Positions 27,483-43,300 are shown, numbered from the stretch's first letter. The stretch is 64,000 bases of DNA from Liopterus haemorrhoidalis (GCA_963971575.1 OZ020619.1:19970813-20034812), one strand, 5' to 3'. The notes: generated from the sequence alone by a model not told the origin. Program-made: numbers and translations.

Positions 27483-28237
27483 ATTAACTTTACAGTAAAA
27501 AATGTATTATAAATGTTGTTGGAAATAAGAAGACAAATCTTTTATTCAAATACAATTTTTTGATTGGATAAATATTTAAAGAGTTATGGCGGGAAAACCA
27601 TTTTGTGGTTAAAATTTAGTTAACTCCCTTATTATTAACTTTACAGTAAAAAATGTATTATAAATGTTGTTGGAAATAAGAAGACAAATCTTTTATTAAA
27701 ATACAATTTTTTGATTGGATAAATATTTAAAGAGTTATGGCGGGAAAACAATTTTGTGGTTAAAATTTAGTTAACTCCCTTATTAATAACTTTACAGTAA
27801 AAAATGTATTATAAATATTGTTGGAAATAAGAAGACAAATCTTTTATTCAAATACAATTTTTTGATTGGATAAATATTTAAAGAGTTATGGCGGGAAAAC
27901 AATTTTGTGGTTAAAATTTAGTTTACTCCCTTATTATTAACTTTACAGTAAAAAATGTATTATAAATATTGTTGGAAATAAGAAGACAAATCTTTTATTC
28001 AAATACAATTTTTTGATTGGATAAATATTTAAAGAGTTATGGCGGGAAAACAATTTTGTGGTTAAAATTTAGTTAACTCCCTTATTAATAACTTTACAGT
28101 AAAAAATGTTTAATAAATATTGTTGGAAATAAGAAGACAAATCTTTTATTCAAATACAATTTTTTGATTGGATAAATATTTAAAGAGTTATGGCGGGAAA
28201 ACAATTTTGTGGTTAAAATTTAGTTAACTCCCTTATT

Positions 28238-31200
28238 ATTAACTTAACAGTAAAAAATGTATAATAAATATTGTTGGAAATAAGAAGACAAATCTTTTAT
28301 TCAAGTACAATTTTTTGATTGGATAAATATTTAAAGAGTTATGGCGGGAAAACAATTTTGTGGTTAAAATTTAGTTAACTCCCTTATTAATAACTTTACA
28401 GTAAAAAATGTATAATAAATATTGTTGGAAATAAGAAGACAAATCTTTTATTCAAATACAATTTTTTGAATGGATAAATATTTAAAGAGTTATGGCGGGA
28501 AAACCATTTTGTGGTTAAAATTTAGTTAACTCCCTTATTATTAACTTTACAGTAAAAAATGTATTATAAATGTTGTTGGAAATAAGAAGACAAATCTTTT
28601 ATTAAAATACAATTTTTTGATTGGATAAATATTTAAAGAGTTATGGCGGGAAAACCATTTTGTGGTTAAAATTTAGTTAACTCCCTTATTATTAACTTTA
28701 CAGTAAAAAATGTATTATAAATGTTGTTGGAAATAAGAAGACAAATCTTTTATTACAATACAATTTTTTGATTGGATAAATATTTAAAGAGTTATGGCGG
28801 GAAAACAATTTTGTGGTTAAAATTTAGTTAACTCCCTTATTTATAACTTTACAGTAAAAAATGTATTATAAATATTGTTGGAAATAAGAAGACAAATCTT
28901 TTATTCAAATACAATTTTTTGATTGGATAAATATTTAAAGAGTTATGGCGGGAAAACAATTTTGTGGTTAAAATTTAGTTAACTCCCTTATTAATAACTT
29001 TACAGTAAAAAATGTTTTATAAATATTGTTGGAAATAAGAAGACAAATCTTTTATTCAAATACAATTTTTTGATTGGATAAATATTTAAAGAGTTATGGC
29101 GGGAAAACAATTTTGTGGTTAAAATTTAGTTTACTCCCTTATTATTAACTTTACAGTAAAAAATTTATAATAAATATTGTTGAAAATAAGAAGACAAATC
29201 TTTTATTAAAATACAATTTTTTGATTGGATAAATATTTAAAGAGTTATGGCGGGAAAACAATTTTGTGGTTAAAATTTAGTTAACTCCCTTATTATTAAC
29301 TAAACAGTAAAAAATGTATAATAAATATTGTTGGAAATAAGAAGACAAATCTTTTATTCAAATACAATTTTTTGATTGGATAAATATTTAAAGAGTTATG
29401 GCGGGAAAACAATTTTGTGGTTAAAATTTAGTTTACTCCCTTATTATTAACTTTACAGTAAAAAATTTATAATAAATATTGTTGAAAATAAGAAGACAAA
29501 TCTTTTATTCAAATACAATTTTTTGATTGGATAAATATTTAAAGAGTTATGGCGGGAAAACAATTTTGTGGTTAAAATTTAGTTAACTCCCTTATTAATA
29601 ACTTTACAGCAAAAAATGTAATATAAATATTGTTGGAAATAAGAAGACAAATCTTTTATTCAAATACAATTTTTTGATTGGATAAATATTTAAAGAGTTA
29701 TGGCGGGAAAACAATTTTGTGGTTAAAATTTAGTTAACTCCCTTATTAATAACTTTACAGTAAAAAATGTATAATAAATAATGTTGGAAATAAGAAGACA
29801 AATCTTTTATTCAAATACAATTTTTTGATTGGATAAATATTTAAAGAGTTATGGCGGGAAAACCATTTTGTGGTTAAAATTTAGTTAACTCCCTTATTAT
29901 TAACTTTACAGTAAAAAATGTATTATAAATGTTGTTGGAAATAAGAAGACAAATCTTTTATTAAAATACAATTTTTTGATTGGATAAATATTTAAAGAGT
30001 TATGGCGGGAAAACAATTTTGTGGTAAAAATTTAGTTAACTCCCTTATTAATAACTTTACAGTAAAAAATGTATTATAAATATTGTTGGAAATAAGAAGA
30101 CAAATCTTTTATTCAAATACAATTTTTTGATTGGATAAATATTTAAAGAGTTATGGCGGGAAAACAATTTTGTGGTTAAAATTTAGTTTACTCCCTTATT
30201 ATTAACTTTACAGTAAAAAATTTATAATAAATATTGTTGAAAATAAGAAGACAAATCTTTTATTCAAATACAATTTTTTGATTGGATAAATATTTAAAGA
30301 GTTATGGCGGGAAAACAATTTTGTGGTTAAAATTTAGTTAACTCCCTTATTAATAACTTTACAGTAAAAAATGTTTAATAAATATTGTTGGAAATAAGAA
30401 GACAAATCTTTTATTCAAATACAATTTTTTGATTGGATAAATATTTAAAGAGTTATGGCGGGAAAACAATTTTGTGGTTAAAATTTAGTTAACTCCCTTA
30501 TTATTAACTTTACAGTAAAAAATGTATTATAAATATTGTTGGAAATAAGAAGACAAATCTTTTATTCAAATACAATTTTTTGATTGGATAAATATTTAAA
30601 GAGTTATGGCGGGAAAACAATTTTGTGGTTAAAATTTAGTTAACTCCCTTATTATTAACTTAACAGTAAAAAATGTATAATAAATATTGTTGGAAATAAG
30701 AAGACAAATCTTTTATTCAAATACAATTTTTTGATTGGATAAATATTTAAAGAGTTATGGCGGGAAAACAATTTTGTGGTTAAAATTTAGTTTACTCCCT
30801 TATTATTAACTTTACAGTAAAAAATTTATAATAAATATTGTTGAAAATAAGAAGACAAATCTTTTATTCAAATACAATTTTTTGATTGGATAAATATTTA
30901 AAGAGTTATGGCGGGAAAACAATTTTGTGGTTAAAATTTAGTTAACTCCCTTATTAATAACTTTACAGTAAAAAATGTATAATAAATATTGTTGGAAATA
31001 AGAAGACAAATCTTTTATTCAAATACAATTTTTTGATTGGATAAATATTTAAAGAGTTATGGCGGGAAAACCATTTTGTGGTTAAAATTTAGTTAACTCC
31101 CTTATTATTAACTTTACAGTAAAAAATGTATTATAAATGTTGTTGGAAATAAGAAGACAAATCTTTTATTAAAATACAATTTTTTGATTGGATAAATATT

Positions 31201-32163
31201 TAAAGAGTTATGGCGGGAAAACAATTTTGTGGTTAAAATTTAGTTAACTCCCTTATTAATAACTTTACAGTAAAAAATGTATTATAAATATTGTTGGAAA
31301 TAAGAAGACAAATCTTTTATTCAAATACAATTTTTTGATTGGATAAATATTTAAAGAGTTATGGCGGGAAAACAATTTTGTGGTTAAAATTTAGTTTACT
31401 CCCTTATTATTAACTTTACAGTAAAAAATTTATAATAAATATTGTTGAAAATAAGAAGACAAATCTTTTATTCAAATACAATTTTTTGATTGGATAAATA
31501 TTTAAAGAGTTATGGCGGGAAAACAATTTTGTGGTTAAAATTTAGTTAACTCCCTTATTAATAACTTTACAGTAAAAAATGTTTAATAAATATTGTTGGA
31601 AATAAGAAGACAAATCTTTTATTCAAATACAATTTTTTGATTGGATAAATATTTAAAGAGTTATGGCGGGAAAACAATTTTGTGGTTAAAATTTAGTTAA
31701 CTCCCTTATTATTAACTTTACAGTAAAAAATGTATTATAAATATTGTTGGAAATAAGAAGACAAATCTTTTATTCAAATACAATTTTTTGATTGGATAAA
31801 TATTTAAAGAGTTATGGCGGGAAAACAATTTTGTGGTTAAAATTTAGTTAACTCCCTTATTATTAACTTAACAGTAAAAAATGTATAATAAATATTGTTG
31901 GAAATAAGAAGACAAATCTTTTATTCAAATACAATTTTTTGATTGGATAAATATTTAAAGAGTTATGGCGGGAAAACAATTTTGTGGTTAAAATTTAGTT
32001 AACTCCCTTATTAATAACTTTACAGTAAAAAATGTATAATAAATATTGTTGGAAATAAGAAGACAAATCTTTTATTCAAATACAATTTTTTGAATGGATA
32101 AATATTTAAAGAGTTATGGCGGGAAAACCATTTTGTGGTTAAAATTTAGTTAACTCCCTTATT
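28238..32163. repeat. 26-monomer block, copy 2 of 23557-27482
   Basis: The second copy of the 31-monomer-spaced block keeps all six private variants listed for the first copy. Between the two copies lie five monomers with a different order (27483-28237), so the duplication is not a perfect tandem. Confidence 0.9.
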
Positions 32164-35100
32164 ATTAACTTTACAGTAAAAAATGTATTATAAATGTTGT
32201 TGGAAATAAGAAGACAAATCTTTTATTAAAATACAATTTTTTGATTGGATAAATATTTAAAGAGTTATGGCGGGAAAACAATTTTGTGGTTAAAATTTAG
32301 TTAACTCCCTTATTATTAACTTTACAGTAAAAAATGTATTATAAATATTGTTGGAAATAAGAAGACAAATCTTTTATTCAAATACAATTTTTTGATTGGA
32401 TAAATATTTAAAGAGTTATGGCGGGAAAACAATTTTGTGGTTAAAATTTAGTTAACTCCCTTATTATTAACTTAACAGTAAAAAATGTATAATAAATATT
32501 GTTGGAAATAAGAAGACAAATCTTTTATTCAAATACAATTTTTTGATTGGATAAATATTTAAAGAGTTATGGCGGGAAAACAATTTTGTGGTTAAAATTT
32601 AGTTTACTCCCTTATTATTAACTTTACAGTAAAAAATTTATAATAAATATTGTTGAAAATAAGAAGACAAATCTTTTATTCAAATACAATTTTTTGATTG
32701 GATAAATATTTAAAGAGTTATGGCGGGAAAACAATTTTGTGGTTAAAATTTAGTTAACTCCCTTATTAATAACTTTACAGTAAAAAATGTATAATAAATA
32801 TTGTTGGAAATAAGAAGACAAATCTTTTATTCAAATACAATTTTTTGATTGGATAAATATTTAAAGAGTTATGGCGGGAAAACCATTTTGTGGTTAAAAT
32901 TTAGTTAACTCCCTTATTATTAACTTTACAGTAAAAAATGTATTATAAATGTTGTTGGAAATAAGAAGACAAATCTTTTATTAAAATACAATTTTTTGAT
33001 TGGATAAATATTTAAAGAGTTATGGCGGGAAAACAATTTTGTGGTTAAAATTTAGTTAACTCCCTTATTAATAACTTTACAGTAAAAAATGTATTATAAA
33101 TATTGTTGGAAATAAGAAGACAAATCTTTTATTCAAATACAATTTTTTGATTGGATAAATATTTAAAGAGTTATGGCGGGAAAACAATTTTGTGGTTAAA
33201 ATTTAGTTTACTCCCTTATTATTAACTTTACAGTAAAAAATTTATAATAAATATTGTTGAAAATAAGAAGACAAATCTTTTATTCAAATACAATTTTTTG
33301 ATTGGATAAATATTTAAAGAGTTATGGCGGGAAAACAATTTTGTGGTTAAAATTTAGTTAACTCCCTTATTAATAACTTTACAGTAAAAAATGTTTAATA
33401 AATATTGTTGGAAATAAGAAGACAAATCTTTTATTCAAATACAATTTTTTGATTGGATAAATATTTAAAGAGTTATGGCGGGAAAACAATTTTGTGGTTA
33501 AAATTTAGTTAACTCCCTTATTATTAACTTTACAGTAAAAAATGTATTATAAATATTGTTGGAAATAAGAAGACAAATCTTTTATTCAAATACAATTTTT
33601 TGATTGGATAAATATTTAAAGAGTTATGGCGGGAAAACAATTTTGTGGTTAAAATTTAGTTAACTCCCTTATTATTAACTTAACAGTAAAAAATGTATAA
33701 TAAATATTGTTGGAAATAAGAAGACAAATCTTTTATTCAAATACAATTTTTTGATTGGATAAATATTTAAAGAGTTATGGCGGGAAAACAATTTTGTGGT
33801 TAAAATTTAGTTAACTCCCTTATTAATAACTTTACAGTAAAAAATGTATAATAAATATTGTTGGAAATAAGAAGACAAATCTTTTATTCAAATACAATTT
33901 TTTGAATGGATAAATATTTAAAGAGTTATGGCGGGAAAACCATTTTGTGGTTAAAATTTAGTTAACTCCCTTATTATTAACTTTACAGTAAAAAATGTAT
34001 TATAAATGTTGTTGGAAATAAGAAGACAAATCTTTTATTCAAATACAATTTTTTGATTGGATAAATATTTAAAGAGTTATGGCGGGAAAACCATTTTGTG
34101 GTTAAAATTTAGTTAACTCCCTTATTATTAACTTTACAGTAAAAAATGTATTATAAATGTTGTTGGAAATAAGAAGACAAATCTTTTATTAAAATACAAT
34201 TTTTTGATTGGATAAATATTTAAAGAGTTATGGCGGGAAAACAATTTTGTGGTTAAAATTTAGTTAACTCCCTTATTAATAACTTTACAGTAAAAAATGT
34301 ATTATAAATATTGTTGGAAATAAGAAGACAAATCTTTTATTCAAATACAATTTTTTGATTGGATAAATATTTAAAGAGTTATGGCGGGAAAACAATTTTG
34401 TGGTTAAAATTTAGTTTACTCCCTTATTATTAACTTTACAGTAAAAAATGTATTATAAATATTGTTGGAAATAAGAAGACAAATCTTTTATTCAAATACA
34501 ATTTTTTGATTGGATAAATATTTAAAGAGTTATGGCGGGAAAACAATTTTGTGGTTAAAATTTAGTTAACTCCCTTATTAATAACTTTACAGTAAAAAAT
34601 GTTTAATAAATATTGTTGGAAATAAGAAGACAAATCTTTTATTCAAATACAATTTTTTGATTGGATAAATATTTAAAGAGTTATGGCGGGAAAACAATTT
34701 TGTGGTTAAAATTTAGTTAACTCCCTTATTATTAACTTAACAGTAAAAAATGTATTATAAATATTGTTGGAAATAAGAAGACAAATCTTTTATTCAAATA
34801 CAATTTTTTGATTGGATAAATATTTAAAGAGTTATGGCGGGAAAACAATTTTGTGGTTAAAATTTAGTTAACTCCCTTATTAATAACTTTACAGTAAAAA
34901 ATGTATAATAAATATTGTTGGAAATAAGAAGACAAATCTTTTATTCAAATACAATTTTTTGAATGGATAAATATTTAAAGAGTTATGGCGGGAAAACCAT
35001 TTTGTGGTTAAAATTTAGTTAACTCCCTTATTATTAACTTTACAGTAAAAAATGTATTATAAATGTTGTTGGAAATAAGAAGACAAATCTTTTATTAAAA

Positions 35101-36089
35101 TACAATTTTTTGATTGGATAAATATTTAAAGAGTTATGGCGGGAAAACAATTTTGTGGTTAAAATTTAGTTAACTCCCTTATTAATAACTTTACAGTAAA
35201 AAATGTATTATAAATATTGTTGGAAATAAGAAGACAAATCTTTTATTCAAATACAATTTTTTGATTGGATAAATATTTAAAGAGTTATGGCGGGAAAACA
35301 ATTTTGTGGTTAAAATTTAGTTAACTCCCTTATTATTAACTTTACAGTAAAAAATGTATAATAAATATTGTTGGAAATAAGAAGACAAATCTTTTATTCA
35401 AATACAATTTTTTGATTGGATAAATATTTAAAGAGTTATGGCGGGAAAACCATTTTGTGGTTAAAATTTAGTTAACTCCCTTATTATTAACTTTACAGTA
35501 AAAAATGTATTATAAATGTTGTTGGAAATAAGAAGACAAATCTTTTGTTAAAAGACAATTTTTTGATTGGATAAATATTTAAAGAGTTATGGCGGGAAAA
35601 CAATTTTGTGGTTAAAATTTAGTTAACTCCCTTATTATTAACTTAACAGTAAAAAATGTATAATAAATATTGTTGGAAATAAGAAGACAAATCTTTTATT
35701 CAAATACAATTTTTTGATTGGATAAATATTTAAAGAGTTATGGCGGGAAAACAATTTTGTGGTTAAAATTTAGTTTACTCCCTTATTATTAACTTTACAG
35801 TAAAAAATTTATAATAAATATTGTTGAAAATAAGAAGACAAATCTTTTATTCAAATACAATTTTTTGATTGGATAAATATTTAAAGAGTTATGGCGGGAA
35901 AACAATTTTGTGGTTAAAATTTAGTTAACTCCCTTATTAATAACTTTACAGTAAAAAATGTATTATAAATATTGTTGGAAATAAGAAGACAAATCTTTTA
36001 TTCAAATACAATTTTTTGATTGGATAAATATTTAAAGAGTTATGGCGGGAAAACAATTTTGTGGTTAAAATTTAGTTAACTCCCTTATT

Positions 36090-36239
36090 AATAACTTTAC
36101 AGTAAAAAATGTATATAAATATTGTTGGAAATAAGAAGACAAATCTTTTATTCAAATACAATTTTTTGATTGGATAAATATTTAAAGAGTTATGGCGGGA
36201 AAACCATTTTGTGGTTAAAATTTAGTTAACTCCCTTATT
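36090..36239. repeat. The single 150-bp monomer of the array
   Basis: This monomer reads 'gtatataaatattg' where others read 'gtattataaatattg', a one-base loss. All later monomers start one base earlier than a strict 151-bp grid predicts. It is the only net length change I found in 390 monomers. Confidence 0.85.
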
Positions 36240-36390
36240 ATTAACTTTACAGTAAAAAATGTATTATAAATGTTGTTGGAAATAAGAAGACAAATCTTTT
36301 ATTAAAATACAATTTTTTGATTGGATAAATATTTAAAGAGTTATGGCGGGAAAACAATTTTGTGGTTAAAATTTAGTTAACTCCCTTATT

Positions 36391-39300
36391 AATAACTTTA
36401 CAGTAAAAAATGTATTATAAATATTGTTGGAAATAAGAAGACAAATCTTTTATTCAAATACAATTTTTTGATTGGACAAATATTTAAAGAGTTATGGCGG
36501 GAAAACAATTTTGTGGTTAAAATTTAGTTTACTCCCTTATTATTAACTTTACAGTAAAAAATTTATTATAAATATTGTTGAAAATAAGAAGACAAATCTT
36601 TTATTCAAATACAATTTTTTGATTGGATAAATATTTAAAGAGTTATGGCGGGAAAACAATTTTGTGGTTAAAATTTAGTTAACTCCCTTATTAATAACTT
36701 TACAGTAAAAAATGTTTAATAAATATTGTTGGAAATAAGAAGACAAATCTTTTATTCAAATACAATTTTTTGATTGGATAAATATTTAAAGAGTTATGGC
36801 GGAAAAACAATTTTGTGGTTAAAATTTAGTTAACTCCCTTATTATTAACTTTCCAGTAAAAAATGTATTATAAATATTGTTGGAAATAAGAAGACAAATC
36901 TTTTATTCAAATACAATTTTTTGATTGGATAAATATTTAAAGAGTTATGGCGGGAAAACAATTTTGTGGTTAAAATTTAGTTAACTCCCTTATTATTAAC
37001 TTAACAGTAAAAAATGTATAATAAATATTGTTGGAAATAAGAAGACAAATCTTTTATTCAAATACAATTTTTTGATTGGATAAATATTTAAAGAGTTATG
37101 GCGGGAAAACAATTTTGTGGTTAAAATTTAGTTAACTCCCTTATTAATAACTTTACAGTAAAAAATGTATAATAAATATTGTTGGAAATAAGAAGACAAA
37201 TCTTTTATTCAAATACAATTTTTTGAATGGATAAATATTTAAAGAGTTATGGCGGGAAAACCATTTTGTGGTTAAAATTTAGTTAACTCCCTTATTATTA
37301 ACTTTACAGTAAAAAATGTATTATAAATGTTGTTGGAAATAAGAAGACAAATCTTTTATTCAAATACAATTTTTTGATTGGATAAATATTTAAAGAGTTA
37401 TGGCGGGAAAACCATTTTGTGGTTAAAATTTAGTTAACTCCCTTGTTATTAACTTTACAGTAAAAAATGTATTATAAATGTTGTTGGAAATAAGAAGACA
37501 AATCTTTTATTAAAATACAATTTTTTGATTGGATAAATATTTAAAGAGTTATGGCGGGAAAACAATTTTGTGGTTAAAATTTAGTTAACTCCCTTATTAA
37601 TAACTTTACAGTAAAAAATGTATTATAAATATTGTTGGAAATAAGAAGACAAATCTTTTATTCAAATACAATTTTTTGATTGGATAAATATTTAAAGAGT
37701 TATGGCGGGAAAACAATTTTGTGGTTAAAATTTAGTTTACTCCCTTATTATTAACTTTACAGTAAAAAATTTAAAATAAATATTGTTGAAAATAAGAAGA
37801 CAAATCTTTTATTCAAATACAATTTTTTGATTGGATAAATATTTAAAGAGTTATGGCGGGAAAACAATTTTGTGGTTAAAATTTAGTTAACTCCCTTATT
37901 ATTAACTTTACAGTAAAAAATGTTTAATAAATATTGTTGGAAATAAGAAGACAAATCTTTTATTCAAATACAATTTTTTGATTGGACAAATATTTAAAGA
38001 GTTATGGCGGGAAAACAATTTTGTGGTTAAAATTTAGTTTACTCCCTTATTATTAACTTTACAGTAAAAAATTTATTATAAATATTGTTGAAAATAAGAA
38101 GACAAATCTTTTATTCAAATACAATTTTTTGATTGGATAAATATTTAAAGAGTTATGGCGGGAAAACAATTTTGTGGTTAAAATTTAGTTAACTCCCTTA
38201 TTAATAACTTTACAGTAAAAAATGTTTAATAAATATTGTTGGAAATAAGAAGACAAATCTTTTATTCAAATACAATTTTTTGATTGGATAAATATTTAAA
38301 GAGTTATGGCGGAAAAACAATTTTGTGGTTAAAATTTAGTTAACTCCCTTATTATTAACTTTCCAGTAAAAAATGTATTATAAATATTGTTGGAAATAAG
38401 AAGACAAATCTTTTATTCAAATACAATTTTTTGATTGGATAAATATTTAAAGAGTTATGGCGGGAAAACAATTTTGTGGTTAAAATTTAGTTAACTCCCT
38501 TATTATTAACTTAACAGTAAAAAATGTATAATAAATATTGTTGGAAATAAGAAGACAAATCTTTTATTCAAATACAATTTTTTGATTGGATAAATATTTA
38601 AAGAGTTATGGCGGGAAAACAATTTTGTGGTTAAAATTTAGTTAACTCCCTTATTAATAACTTTACAGCAAAAAATGTATTATAAATATTGTTGGAAATA
38701 AGAAGACAAATCTTTTATTCAAATACAATTTTTTGATTGGATAAATATTTAAAGAGTTATGGCGGGAAAACAATTTTGTGGTTAAAATTTAGTTAACTCC
38801 CTTATTAATAACTTTACAGTAAAAAATGTATAATAAATAATGTTGGAAATAAGAAGACAAATCTTTTATTCAAATACAATTTTTTGATTGGATAAATATT
38901 TAAAGAGTTATGGCGGGAAAACCATTTTGTGGTTAAAATTTAGTTAACTCCCTTATTATTAACTTTACAGTAAAAAATGTATTATAAATGTTGTTGGAAA
39001 TAAGAAGACAAATCTTTTATTAAAATACAATTTTTTGATTGGATAAATATTTAAAGAGTTATGGCGGGAAAACAATTTTGTGGTTAAAATTTAGTTAACT
39101 CCCTTATTAATAACTTTACAGTAAAAAATGTTTAATAAATATTGTTGGAAATAAGAAGACAAATCTTTTATTCAAATACAATTTTTTGATTGGATAAATA
39201 TTTAAAGAGTTATGGCGGAAAAACAATTTTGTGGTTAAAATTTAGTTAACTCCCTTATTATTAACTTTCCAGTAAAAAATGTATTATAAATATTGTTGGA

Positions 39301-40316
39301 AATAAGAAGACAAATCTTTTATTCAAATACAATTTTTTGATTGGATAAATATTTAAAGAGTTATGGCGGGAAAACAATTTTGTGGTTAAAATTTAGTTAA
39401 CTCCCTTATTATTAACTTAACAGTAAAAAATGTATAATAAATATTGTTGGAAATAAGAAGACAAATCTTTTATTCAAATACAATTTTTTGATTGGATAAA
39501 TATTTAAAGAGTTATGGCGGGAAAACAATTTTGTGGTTAAAATTTAGTTAACTCCCTTATTAATAACTTTACAGTAAAAAATGTATAATAAATATTGTTG
39601 GAAATAAGAAGACAAATCTTTTATTCAAATACAATTTTTTGAATGGATAAATATTTAAAGAGTTATGGCGGGAAAACCATTTTGTGGTTAAAATTTAGTT
39701 AACTCCCTTATTATTAACTTTACAGTAAAAAATGTATTATAAATGTTGTTGGAAATAAGAAGACAAATCTTTTATTCAAATACAATTTTTTGATTGGATA
39801 AATATTTAAAGAGTTATGGCGGGAAAACCATTTTGTGGTTAAAATTTAGTTAACTCCCTTGTTATTAACTTTACAGTAAAAAATGTATTATAAATGTTGT
39901 TGGAAATAAGAAGACAAATCTTTTATTAAAATACAATTTTTTGATTGGATAAATATTTAAAGAGTTATGGCGGGAAAACAATTTTGTGGTTAAAATTTAG
40001 TTAACTCCCTTATTAATAACTTTACAGTAAAAAATGTATTATAAATATTGTTGGAAATAAGAAGACAAATCTTTTATTCAAATACAATTTTTTGATTGGA
40101 TAAATATTTAAAGAGTTATGGCGGGAAAACAATTTTGTGGTTAAAATTTAGTTTACTCCCTTATTATTAACTTTACAGTAAAAAATTTAAAATAAATATT
40201 GTTGAAAATAAGAAGACAAATCTTTTATTCAAATACAATTTTTTGATTGGATAAATATTTAAAGAGTTATGGCGGGAAAACAATTTTGTGGTTAAAATTT
40301 AGTTAACTCCCTTATT
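36391..40316. repeat. Cluster of monomers with a broken E2F-type motif, in nested 10- and 16-monomer repeats
   Basis: Three monomers carry GGCGGAAAA in place of GGCGGGAAA (near 36798, 38308 and 39214). Each is followed by a monomer with 'ctttccag' instead of 'ctttacag'. Monomers 242-246 and 252-256 match at 1510 bp and share 'attggacaaa' at 36471 and 37981. Monomers 244-251 and 260-267 match at 2416 bp and share 'cccttgttatt' near 37439 and 39855. The marks show one mutated monomer pair copied twice. Confidence 0.8.
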
Positions 40317-43300
40317 ATTAACTTTACAGTAAAAAATTTATTATAAATATTGTTGGAAATAAGAAGACAAATCTTTTATTCAAATACAATTTTTTGATTG
40401 GATAAATATTTAAAGAGTTATGGCGGGAAAACAATTTTGTGGTTAAAATTTAGTTTACTCCCTTATTATTAACTTTACAGTAAAAAATTTATAATAAATA
40501 TTGTTGAAAATAAGAAGACAAATCTTTTATTCAAATACAATTTTTTGATTGGATAAATATTTAAAGAGTTATGGCGGGAAAACAATTTTGTGGTTAAAAT
40601 TTAGTTAACTCCCTTATTAATAACTTTACAGCAAAAAATGTATTATAAATATTGTTGGAAATAAGAAGACAAATCTTTTATTCAAATACAATTTTTTGAT
40701 TGGATAAATATTTAAAGAGTTATGGCGGGAAAACAATTTTGTGGTTAAAATTTAGTTAACTCCCTTATTAATAACTTTACAGTAAAAAATGTATAATAAA
40801 TAATGTTGGAAATAAGAAGACAAATCTTTTATTCAAATACAATTTTTTGATTGGATAAATATTTAAAGAGTTATGGCGGGAAAACCATTTTGTGGTTAAA
40901 ATTTAGTTAACTCCCTTATTATTAACTTTACAGTAAAAAATGTATTATAAATGTTGTTGGAAATAAGAAGACAAATCTTTTATTAAAATACAATTTTTTG
41001 ATTGGATAAATATTTAAAGAGTTATGGCGGGAAAACAATTTTGTGGTTAAAATTTAGTTAACTCCCTTATTAATAACTTAACAGTAAAAAATGTATTATA
41101 AATATTGTTGGAAATAAGAAGACAAATCTTTTATTCAAATACAATTTTTTGATTGGATAAATATTTAAAGAGTTATGGCGGGAAAACAATTTTGTGGTTA
41201 AAATTTAGTTTACTCCCTTATTATTAACTTTACAGTAAAAAATTTATAATAAATATTGTTGAAAATAAGAAGACAAATCTTTTATTCAAATACAATTTTT
41301 TGATTGGATAAATATTTAAAGAGTTATGGCGGGAAAACAATTTTGTGGTTAAAATTTAGTTAACTCCCTTATTAATAACTTTACAGTAAAAAATGTATTA
41401 TAAATATTGTTGGAAATAAGAAGACAAATCTTTTATTCAAATACAATTTTTTGATTGGATAAATATTTAAAGAGTTATGGCGGGAAAACAATTTTGTGGT
41501 TAAAATTTAGTTAACTCCCTTATTATTAACTTAACAGTAAAAAATTTATAATAAATATTGTTGAAAATAAGAAGACAAATCTTTTATTCAAATACAATTT
41601 TTTGATTGGATAAATATTTAAAGAGTTATGGCGGGAAAACAATTTTGTGGTTAAAATTTAGTTAACTCCCTTATTAATAACTTTACAGCAAAAAATGTAT
41701 TATAAATATTGTTGGAAATAAGAAGACAAATCTTTTATTCAAATACAATTTTTTGATTGGATAAATATTTAAAGAGTTATGGCGGGAAAACAATTTTGTG
41801 GTTAAAATTTAGTTAACTCCCTTATTAATAACTTTACAGTAAAAAATGTATAATAAATAATGTTGGAAATAAGAAGACAAATCTTTTATTCAAATACAAT
41901 TTTTTGATTGGATAAATATTTAAAGAGTTATGGCGGGAAAACCATTTTGTGGTTAAAATTTAGTTAACTCCCTTATTATTAACTTTACAGTAAAAAATGT
42001 ATTATAAATGTTGTTGGAAATAAGAAGACAAATCTTTTATTAAAATACAATTTTTTGATTGGATAAATATTTAAAGAGTTATGGCGGGAAAACAATTTTG
42101 TGGTTAAAATTTAGTTAACTCCCTTATTAATAACTTTACAGTAAAAAATGTATTATAAATATTGTTGGAAATAAGAAGACAAATCTTTTATTCAAATACA
42201 ATTTTTTGATTGGATAAATATTTAAAGAGTTATGGCGGGAAAACAATTTTGTGGTTAAAATTTAGTTTACTCCCTTATTATTAACTTTACAGTAAAAAAT
42301 TTATAATAAATATTGTTGAAAATAAGAAGACAAATCTTTTATTCAAATACAATTTTTTGATTGGATAAATATTTAAAGAGTTATGGCGGGAAAACAATTT
42401 TGTGGTTAAAATTTAGTTAACTCCCTTATTAATAACTTTACAGTAAAAAATGTTTAATAAATATTGTTGGAAATAAGAAGACAAATCTTTTATTCAAATA
42501 CAATTTTTTGATTGGATAAATATTTAAAGAGTTATGGCGGGAAAACAATTTTGTGGTTAAAATTTAGTTAACTCCCTTATTATTAACTTTACAGTAAAAA
42601 ATGTATTATAAATATTGTTGGAAATAAGAAGACAAATCTTTTATTCAAATACAATTTTTTGATTGGATAAATATTTAAAGAGTTATGGCGGGAAAACAAT
42701 TTTGTGGTTAAAATTTAGTTAACTCCCTTATTATTAACTTAACAGTAAAAAATGTATAATAAATATTGTTGGAAATAAGAAGACAAATCTTTTATTCAAA
42801 TACAATTTTTTGATTGGATAAATATTTAAAGAGTTATGGCGGGAAAACCATTTTGTGGTTAAAATTTAGTTAACTCCCTTATTAATAACTTTACAGTAAA
42901 AAATGTATAATAAATATTGTTGGAAATAAGAAGACAAATCTTTTATTCAAATACAATTTTTTGAATGGATAAATATTTAAAGAGTTATGGCGGGAAAACC
43001 ATTTTGTGGTTAAAATTTAGTTAACTCCCTTATTATTAACTTTACAGTAAAACATGTATTATAAATGTTGTTGGAAATAAGAAGACAAATCTTTTATTAA
43101 AATACAATTTTTTGATTGGATAAATATTTAAAGAGTTATGGCGGGAAAACCATTTTGTGGTTAAAATTTAGTTAACTCCCTTATTAATAACTTTACAGTA
43201 AAAAATGTATAATAAATATTGTTGGAAATAAGAAGACAAATCTTTTATTCAAATACAATTTTTTGAATGGATAAATATTTAAAGAGTTATGGCGGGAAAA

